NCBI GenBank assembly: GCA_025361465.1
Contig: JANYAG010000090.1
Coordinates: 1-12,188 of the forward strand
Direction: 5' to 3'
DNA from: Gemmatimonadota bacterium
GTDB taxonomy: Bacteria > Gemmatimonadota > Gemmatimonadetes > Gemmatimonadales > GWC2-71-9
Length of the DNA: 12,188 bases
The notes beneath the pieces were generated by a model. The model had not been told where the DNA came from, made no database searches, and saw only the letters and a list, made by a program, of their open reading frames with translations. The number at the start of each line of letters is the position of its first letter. Position 1 is the stretch's first letter. A program made the position numbers and the translations under genes. Below are positions 6,759 to 12,188 of this stretch, piece by piece.

Positions 6759-9700
6759 TCAACGGAGGCCACCAGCTGCGGCCGGTGGCGTGGCGGTGGT
6801 GTCGCGCCTGCTGTTGAGATGCTCCTCCATCTTGAGCCGCGGAATTCCCTCCTTCAGCCAATCCGGTGCCGGTGCGCCCTTGAGATAGTGATCGAAGAAC
6901 TCGGCCATGCGCACGGCATAGTCTCGCTGGTTGACCGGTCGCGCCAGTCCGTGGTTTTCGCCGACGTACTCGAGGAATACCACTTCCTTTCCAAGCTGCC
7001 GCAGGGTGTTGTAATACGTCACGCCCTGGTTGAAGTCGACCGCTCCGTCCTTGTCGTTCTGGAGGATCATCAGCGGTGTCTTCACCTTGTCGGCGTGGAA
7101 GACCGGCGAATTGCGGATGTACGCCGCGTAGTTGTCGATGAAATTCCCCTTGAAGCGGCCCTGGCTCGACTCGAAGATCGCGGCATCCGAGCCGCCACTG
7201 TTCCAGTAGATGGAGGCATACATGCTCACCATGTTGGTCAGCGGGGCTCCGGCCACTGCCGCGGCGAACATGTCGGTTTGCGTCACCAGAAAAGCGGTCT
7301 GATAACCGCCCCATGAGTGCCCCCAGAGGCCGACCTTCTTCGGGTCGACCATGCCGGTGGCCACCACCGCCTTGACGGCAGGGATCAGGGCCCAGACCGC
7401 CGACATGCCGGGATCGTTGATTCTGTAGACAATGTCCGGATCAAATACGAGATAGCCGCGATTGGTGTAGAGCGTCGGATCGGGCGCCCGGGTGTCGCTG
7501 GGAGAGACGAAGCTGTTCTTCCCCTGCGAACGCTTCTCATAGATCGTGACCAGCATCGGATACTGCTTCCCCGGCTGGTAGTTCGCTGGCAGGTAGAGGG
7601 CCCCCTGCAACTTGTCGCCCTTGGCGCTGGTGTAGTTGACCAATCGGGTGCCGCTCGACCACGCAAAGTCCTTCTGCTGCGGATTGACGTCCGTGAGCTG
7701 ATAGCCGTCCTTCAAGCCCGGGTTGAACGCGTACCAATTGGGATAATCGGTGAACGTCTGGCGGGTATAGAGGTACACGTCGGCATCACGCGCCTTGGTG
7801 GCGCTCAGCCTGGCATCGTCGACAAAGAGCGCCTTGGCACCCGGCTGGCCAGGATCGATACGCGACAGCCCTTCCTTCTTGGTCCACTCGCCATAGCTGC
7901 CCACGAAGAGCGGCTGGGTCAAATCGATGCCGGTGTTCGACCCACCGCGGCCGCCGCCCGCGGGCGCGGCCCCGCCGCGACCACCTGCCCCGGGGGTCGC
8001 CGCGAAGCGGTACATCGTCTGGTAGCGCACCTGCGTGCGCTTGCCATCGCCCGTCAGGTTCACCGCGGCGCCGCTGCCGGGCGTCGCCGGCACCTTCCAC
8101 AGATCCCAGTTGTCATACAGGACAACGGCCGCGCCGTCCTTGGTCCAGCCACGGGGCTGCACCGGCGGCGGGACCAGGTTGTTGTGGTCATCCTCGCTGT
8201 TGGCGAAAGTGGTCGGGACGCCCTTGGTGATGTTGGTACTGTCACCGGTCACGAGGTCGAGCACCCAGTAATTGGCGTCCTTCCCCCAGAACAGCACCCG
8301 CCGACCGTCGGGCGAGGCCAGCATCGGTCCCGTCGGCTTCTTCCGCTGCAGCAGCTTCCGACGGCCCGTCTTGAGGTCAATGCTGTAGACATCCTGGTAG
8401 TTGCGCCCGGTATAGCTGGCCCGCTCGTCATATGGCCGGGTATCGACGCCGTAGGCGTAGCCGTCGCCCGTGGTCACGGTCACGGCGCGAATGCTGTCGT
8501 CTGCCAGCCGCACGAAGCGATCATCGCCCAGGCGATATTCCGCGAGGAAGCTGAATGAACGGTCGGATTGTTCCTGCACGATCTGCTGTGACTGCAGCCG
8601 GGAGTCCTTGTAGTGCCAGAGGATGAGCGAAGGCAGCGAATCCGCCGGCGCCGGCGTCACCGCCGCCGACCCCCGGCCGCCCGGGGGGATCGCGCCGGTG
8701 CCGCCCGCTCCCGGTGCGCCAGCCGTGATTGGTGCCGCCCCGCGACCAGCAGTCGCCGTGCCGCGCGGCGCCGGCTTGGTTCCCTCGCGAATTCCGAAGA
8801 ACACCGCCGACATGTCATCCGCGTATCGCGGCGCACGCTCCGAGGCGATCTTCCAGCCGAGCAGGAAGTCGCGCCGAGTGGAAGGATCAAAGACCGTCCG
8901 TTTCGCAGGCCCCTCGGGGCCGAAGTTCGAGAAGAGCTCGATCGAGAAGACGGTATCCCGCGCGAGGGAATCGATGCGACCGCGCATCACGCTCAGGGCC
9001 GCCGAACTGTCGACCCAGGCAAGCTGGGAGTAGAGGAGCCTGGCGTTTTCAAGGGACCGCGAGCTGCTGTTCTTCATGTTGCGCAGCTGGACGCCATTGC
9101 CGACCTGGTCCGCGTTCGACATGGTGTAGGCCAGCCACTCGCCACCACGGCTGAAGGCGTAGGCGTCGACCCGTCCCATGTTGAACGTCTCCGCCGTCGC
9201 GAGATTGTACAGGAGCAGGTCGGCCCCGCCACCAGCCGTGCCGGCCCCGGCATCCGCCGCACCACCCCCGCGACCCCCACCTGCCGGGCCACCTGCCGCT
9301 GGGCCGGCGCCACCCTGCATCACGACCCACGTGGCCGTATCGGTGTTGAACGAGAAGCGGCGAATGCGCTCGAACTCCTTCTTCTCACCCGTCGCGAGGT
9401 TCACCAGCACGAACTTGTTCGTCGTCCCGGGGCGCGCCGCGCTATCGACCGCAGTGGCACCACGACCCGCACCACCAGCCCCACCTGCGCCGGCGCGCCC
9501 CCCGCGACCACTGGTCGTGGCGGGGCGCGGTGGCGCGACGATGTAGCCAAGCCATCTCGAGTCACCCGAGATCGCCACCGAACCACCCCCGTTGCCCACC
9601 GGAACACGGGTCTCTGCCGCCCCCTTGGCGGTGCCGCGATACACGACCGTCGCGTCGCCTTCGGACGGAGCCATGGTGTAGGCAAACCACTTGCCGTCGT

Positions 9701-9851
9701 TGGACAGCACGGTCTGGCGGATGGCGTTCCATGCCTTCATGTCCGCCGGAGTGATGAGCTTCGTGCCCTTGGTGCCCTGTGCGCGGGCGCTGCCCCCAAG
9801 CACACCAAGCGCGAACACAACAAGCGCACTAGCGCGGATCGCCGATCGCAT
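6759..9851 (-). CDS. Secreted S9 (prolyl oligopeptidase family) serine peptidase, copy 2
   Basis: A 1,030-residue exported peptidase, paralogous over its whole length to the S9 gene that follows it. Residues 1-24 form a Sec signal (SARA|Q). The N-terminus KLITPADMKAWNAIRQ aligns with KALTQADWDKWQSIQ of copy 1, and both continue LSNDGKW/LSNDGNW into the propeller. The hydrolase domain has GHSWGGYQ (S846), NDKDGAVDF (D935) and GENHGLARP (H967). The spacings of 89 and 32 residues between triad members are the same as in copy 1. The oxyanion region reads TIYEKRSQG. Gly/Ala/Pro/Arg-rich loops occur at about residues 110-143, 180-210, 359-404 and 618-640. The start is supported by TAGGAG 6 bases before the ATG. 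The gene begins 92 bases after the GH172 stop, so it may share a transcript or have its own promoter. Substrate unknown; it probably acts on peptides in the periplasm or medium. Confidence 0.93.
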   Translation of the reverse strand: MRSAIRASALVVFALGVLGGSARAQGTKGTKLITPADMKAWNAIRQTVLSNDGKWFAYTMAPSEGDATVVYRGTAKGAAETRVPVGNGGGSVAISGDSRWLGYIVAPPRPATTSGRGGRAGAGGAGGAGRGATAVDSAARPGTTNKFVLVNLATGEKKEFERIRRFSFNTDTATWVVMQGGAGPAAGGPAGGGRGGGAADAGAGTAGGGADLLLYNLATAETFNMGRVDAYAFSRGGEWLAYTMSNADQVGNGVQLRNMKNSSSRSLENARLLYSQLAWVDSSAALSVMRGRIDSLARDTVFSIELFSNFGPEGPAKRTVFDPSTRRDFLLGWKIASERAPRYADDMSAVFFGIREGTKPAPRGTATAGRGAAPITAGAPGAGGTGAIPPGGRGSAAVTPAPADSLPSLILWHYKDSRLQSQQIVQEQSDRSFSFLAEYRLGDDRFVRLADDSIRAVTVTTGDGYAYGVDTRPYDERASYTGRNYQDVYSIDLKTGRRKLLQRKKPTGPMLASPDGRRVLFWGKDANYWVLDLVTGDSTNITKGVPTTFANSEDDHNNLVPPPVQPRGWTKDGAAVVLYDNWDLWKVPATPGSGAAVNLTGDGKRTQVRYQTMYRFAATPGAGGRGGAAPAGGGRGGSNTGIDLTQPLFVGSYGEWTKKEGLSRIDPGQPGAKALFVDDARLSATKARDADVYLYTRQTFTDYPNWYAFNPGLKDGYQLTDVNPQQKDFAWSSGTRLVNYTSAKGDKLQGALYLPANYQPGKQYPMLVTIYEKRSQGKNSFVSPSDTRAPDPTLYTNRGYLVFDPDIVYRINDPGMSAVWALIPAVKAVVATGMVDPKKVGLWGHSWGGYQTAFLVTQTDMFAAAVAGAPLTNMVSMYASIYWNSGGSDAAIFESSQGRFKGNFIDNYAAYIRNSPVFHADKVKTPLMILQNDKDGAVDFNQGVTYYNTLRQLGKEVVFLEYVGENHGLARPVNQRDYAVRMAEFFDHYLKGAPAPDWLKEGIPRLKMEEHLNSRRDTTATPPAAAGGLR

Positions 9852-9857
9852 GCGGTA

Positions 9858-9863
9858 CTCCTA
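9858..9863 (-). promoter_or_regulatory. Ribosome binding site of S9 peptidase copy 2
   Basis: The minus strand reads TAGGAG, then six bases, then ATG at 9851. It supports this start, which also begins the signal peptide. Copy 1 has only a weaker AGGTG before its ATG. Confidence 0.6.
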
Positions 9864-9943
9864 CCTGACAGGATGAGCCAACCCTGAGTAACACTGCCAC
9901 GACAGAATCGGGATCGGGAGTGACCCCGGGGACTGCGGCCCGC

Positions 9944-11065
9944 CTACCCCCTGCTCACGGTCGGCAGCCGCTGAGCCACCGGCGGCAGCGCCGGGAAATC
10001 GGTGTACGGCTGGTCCTGATACCAGTACGCACAGGAGTAAAAGTTGTCGGCGCGATTGTTGGCGTGGCCGTGCTCCATGGTGTGCTTCAAGTACTTGCTG
10101 AAGGTCACCGGGTTGTCGCCATGGAAGCGGTAGAGACAATACCGTCCCCCGGTGCGTTCGGCGCTCTGAATCAGCGGGGCCCCATACTGATGATAGGCAA
10201 ACGCGTGCGCGTTCTGCCGCCCTCCGAAGTTCCAGCTGCCCAGGAAGTAGTCCTCCGAGCCGGTGCCGATGATGACCGGCTGTGACGGGTCATCAACGAA
10301 GATCATGTCGTCGCCCTCGCCCCACCACCCTTCGGCATTCTGCACCACGCCGAGCGTGACACCCATCAGATGGCCGCGACCACGGGTTTCGCAATAGACG
10401 TAATTTGTCGCCCCATCAACATTTTTGCCGCCGGCGAGCTGTTGCGCGACGGTCGGCGTCCCCTGGCGGTACTGGGTATGGAAATAGAGCGCATCGGCGG
10501 GGAGGGCATCGGCCTCGAGGTAATCGATGTTGGAGTAGAACGCTCCGACGTCCCGATTGCTTTCGTTGGTCACCGTCAGGCGGGCGCCCTTTCGGTAGGG
10601 CATCGCGAAATAACAATTGAGCGACTGCCCGGGTGAGCAGGCGAGGTATTCGCTTTCGTAGAGGACATAGTCCCCCAGGTTGAGCCCGAAGAAGTCGCCG
10701 ATCGGTGCCTCGATGCTCGGCTTGTCGCGACCATCCCAGTAGGCCCGCAACACCAGTTCCTTGAGGTGCAGCGCCGTCCCGGCGGCAATGGTGAACCAGA
10801 TGTGCGAGATCACTCCCGAGCCGGTGGCGCTGAAGATCTCCTTGGAGTCGCCGGCCTTGATGCCCCATGCATCTGCGTTGCCGCCGGTCACGTCGTGGCT
10901 CGACTGCTTTCGGGAACGGTACTGCTGGCTGCGGGCGTATGCGGGCAGCCATTCGGACGTCCCGGCGGCGGCAGGCCCCTGCGCGACCGCCGGCTCCACG
11001 AGCCCGGACAACCCGGCCAGCCCCACCCCGCTCACCATCGATTTCATGAACAGTCGTCTCGACAT
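9944..11065 (-). CDS. Tat-exported GH172 (DUF2961) glycoside hydrolase
   Basis: A 373-residue protein of the DUF2961 family, now GH172. Characterised members hydrolyse or rearrange alpha-fructofuranosides (difructose dianhydride) or D-arabinofuranosides. The two acidic residues that act in characterised enzymes are placed as expected: E250 in WWGEGDDMIF and E271 in GTGSEDYF, 21 residues apart. Other family segments include FYSNIDYLE (176-184), ETRGRGHLMGVTLGV (226-240) and the C-terminal RFHGDNPVTFSKYLKHTMEH. The N-terminus SRRLFMK plus a hydrophobic stretch (10-22) and AVA|Q is a twin-arginine signal, so the enzyme is probably folded before export to the periplasm. GAGG 9 bases upstream supports this ATG. 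It starts 27 bases after the sugar-binding protein and appears to be in its operon, suggesting that it releases or processes the imported sugar. The exact substrate is not known. Confidence 0.9.
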   Translation of the reverse strand: MSRRLFMKSMVSGVGLAGLSGLVEPAVAQGPAAAGTSEWLPAYARSQQYRSRKQSSHDVTGGNADAWGIKAGDSKEIFSATGSGVISHIWFTIAAGTALHLKELVLRAYWDGRDKPSIEAPIGDFFGLNLGDYVLYESEYLACSPGQSLNCYFAMPYRKGARLTVTNESNRDVGAFYSNIDYLEADALPADALYFHTQYRQGTPTVAQQLAGGKNVDGATNYVYCETRGRGHLMGVTLGVVQNAEGWWGEGDDMIFVDDPSQPVIIGTGSEDYFLGSWNFGGRQNAHAFAYHQYGAPLIQSAERTGGRYCLYRFHGDNPVTFSKYLKHTMEHGHANNRADNFYSCAYWYQDQPYTDFPALPPVAQRLPTVSRG

Positions 11066-11092
11066 GGCCAGGTACCTCGTGCTGATGGTGGA

Positions 11093-12034
11093 TTACTGCT
11101 TCGTGATCCGTTCGGTGGACAGGATGATCCGGTGCAGGACCGGTTCACCGTGCAGGATCTTCTCGGCGATCTCGACGGCTTCCTTCCCCCCGGTCGGATA
11201 GACGAAGGTGGCGGCGAGTTTCCCATCCGTCACCGCTTGCCGGCCGCCGTCGAGTCCGGGAAGTCCGTCGATCCCGATGAACTTCATCTCGGCATCGCGC
11301 CCCTTCGCCTTGGCCGCGAGGTAGGCGCCGATTGCCATCGGGTCATTGTGGGCATAGACGAGGTCGATCTTGGGGTTGGCGGCGAGCGCCGACTCCATCT
11401 GCGACATCGCCTCTTCACGCAGCCAGTTCGCCACCGGATCGTGCACGATGACGATCCCCGGGAACTTCACGATCGCCTCGCGGAAGCCCGCACTGCGGTC
11501 CCGGGCCGGCGTCGAGCCTGGCAGTCCCTTGATCTCCACCACCTTGCCCTTCCCGCCAAGGAGCGACGCCGCGTACTCCCCCGCGGCGCGGCCGATCTCC
11601 TGATTGTTGGCGCCAATGAAGGTGGTGTACGTCTCGCCTTCGATCTCGCGATCGAGGATGACCACCGGGATCTTGGCTTCATACGCCCGCTGCACGATCG
11701 GGGTGAGCGGCTTTGCTTCGTTGGGGGAGATGATCAGCAGCTCGATCTTCTGGCGCAGGAAGTTCTCGACATCGGCCACCTGCTTCGCATTGTCCTGTTG
11801 CGCGTCGGCGTAGACGATGTCGAGGTCGGGGAAGTCCCTGGCGCGCGCCGCGACCTCGGCGTTCATCGCCACCCGCCATGGCTCGCCGAGGTTGGCCTGC
11901 GAAAAGCCGATCAGGTGCGTTCCGCGCGGGGCCTGACGGCACGCGACTGCGAGAAGCAGGAGCCCGATGAGGCGGAACCGTCGCTCAATCCGGGCGGCGA
12001 CGCTGCAACCACACCGCGGCCAGGATGATGACAC
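11093..12034 (-). CDS. Sugar ABC transporter substrate-binding lipoprotein, YtfQ/RbsB-like
   Basis: A periplasmic type I sugar-binding protein (Peripla_BP_4 family). The mature part from the lipobox Cys (codon 11939-11941) is 282 residues. It starts near GTHLIGFSQANLGEPWRVAM and continues with YADAQQDNAKQVADVENFL, LIISPNEAKPLTPIV, PVVILDREI, VVEIKGLPGSTPARDRSAGF and YAHNDPMAIGAYLA. This succession resembles the galactofuranose-binding protein YtfQ more than ribose-binding RbsB. A lipoprotein signal LIGLLLLAVAC anchors it to a membrane. The start is uncertain: the nearest normal start codons in frame are GTG at 12034 (used here) and ATG at 12061, both deep inside the upstream permease gene. 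An ATT at 11989 would give an ideal short signal (ERRFR then the hydrophobic core) next to the permease stop. It lies between the permease and GH172 genes in an apparent operon. The ATPase partner is not in the window. Confidence 0.9.
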   Translation of the reverse strand: MSSSWPRCGCSVAARIERRFRLIGLLLLAVACRQAPRGTHLIGFSQANLGEPWRVAMNAEVAARARDFPDLDIVYADAQQDNAKQVADVENFLRQKIELLIISPNEAKPLTPIVQRAYEAKIPVVILDREIEGETYTTFIGANNQEIGRAAGEYAASLLGGKGKVVEIKGLPGSTPARDRSAGFREAIVKFPGIVIVHDPVANWLREEAMSQMESALAANPKIDLVYAHNDPMAIGAYLAAKAKGRDAEMKFIGIDGLPGLDGGRQAVTDGKLAATFVYPTGGKEAVEIAEKILHGEPVLHRIILSTERITKQ

Positions 12035-12188
12035 CCTTGAGAATGAGCTGAAGATTGGCATCGACGTTGTTGAGTCCCATGCTGTTGTTGATGACACCGA
12101 TCGTGAGGATTCCCACGAGGGTCCCGCCCACCGTTCCGATTCCACCGCTCAACGTGGTCCCGCCGATGACGACGGCCGCAATTGCGTC
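11985..12188 (-). CDS. Sugar ABC transporter permease, RbsC-type (C-terminal part)
   Basis: Only the last 67 codons are in the window; the gene continues past its right edge, so there is no start codon here. The translation begins DAIAAVVIGGTTLSGGIGTV and continues GTLVGILTIGVINNSMGL, then LILKGVIILAAVWLQRRRPD before a TGA at 11987-11985. The GGTxLSGG motif and the final LKGVIIL membrane segment with a basic tail are characteristic of the BPD_transp_2 permeases of ribose, galactofuranose and related sugar importers (RbsC, YtfT, YjfF). It sits in the inner membrane and would receive sugar from the binding protein encoded immediately downstream. The 3' end overlaps the upstream part of that gene's reading frame, by 5 to 50 or more bases depending on its true start. 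Confidence 0.88.
   Translation of the reverse strand, partial: DAIAAVVIGGTTLSGGIGTVGGTLVGILTIGVINNSMGLNNVDANLQLILKGVIILAAVWLQRRRPD

Noticed and set aside
8613..9887. 424-codon plus-strand open frame opposite S9 copy 2
   Set aside because: The translation is Arg/Pro-rich and without domain motifs, and it mirrors the Gly/Ala-rich loops of the real gene on the other strand.
10766..12028. 420-codon plus-strand open frame opposite the GH172 and binder genes
   Set aside because: It spans two real genes and the gap between them, with no family motif; a composition artefact.
1..12188. CRISPR, toxin-antitoxin, defence or mobile-element system
   Set aside because: I found no regularly spaced repeats, transposase, integrase, toxin or nuclease motifs; a tRNA gene is present, but no direct repeat of its 3' end or integrase next to it suggests an integration site.

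Overview
The window is GC-rich and densely coding, with short intergenic gaps (the largest is 150 bases). It looks like chromosomal DNA of a Gram-negative or Gemmatimonadota-like bacterium. That placement is an inference from the style of the proteins: large secreted S9 peptidases with Gly/Ala/Arg-rich loops, a secreted M28 peptidase, a Tat-exported GH172 enzyme and Sec/lipoprotein signals. No marker gene fixes the taxonomy. There are no phage or insertion-sequence genes and no CRISPR array.

Layout: one plus-strand gene, a secreted M28 metallopeptidase, fills 1-987. Everything else lies on the minus strand, so it reads from right to left. First, at 12188-9944, comes a sugar-uptake and hydrolase block: the C-terminal end of an RbsC-type sugar ABC permease (cut by the window edge), a YtfQ/RbsB-like sugar-binding lipoprotein and a GH172 (DUF2961) glycosidase with a twin-arginine signal. 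Next, at 9851-3546, are two tandem paralogous secreted S9 (prolyl oligopeptidase family) serine peptidases of about 1,030 and 1,020 residues. Then come a tRNA-Ser(CGA) gene at 3454-3368, a strong hairpin in the gap after it, an ABC-2 export pair (ATPase, then permease, overlapping) at 3320-1577, and a small DUF1801 protein with a very basic tail at 1524-988. The stop codon of the DUF1801 gene directly abuts the stop codon of the convergent M28 gene.

How the genes fit together: the permease, binding protein and GH172 are packed as an operon and suggest capture and hydrolysis of a furanose-containing carbohydrate. Known GH172 enzymes act on fructofuranosides or arabinofuranosides, and the binding protein resembles the galactofuranose binder YtfQ. 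This substrate link is inferred. The two S9 peptidases and the M28 peptidase would act outside the cytoplasm on peptides. The ABC-2 pair is a generic exporter of unknown substrate. I see no convincing wholly new multi-gene system. The most interesting points are the furanoside-type locus, the lack of an ordinary start codon near the lipoprotein signal, the low-complexity loops in the paired S9 enzymes, and the hairpin between the tRNA and the exporter.
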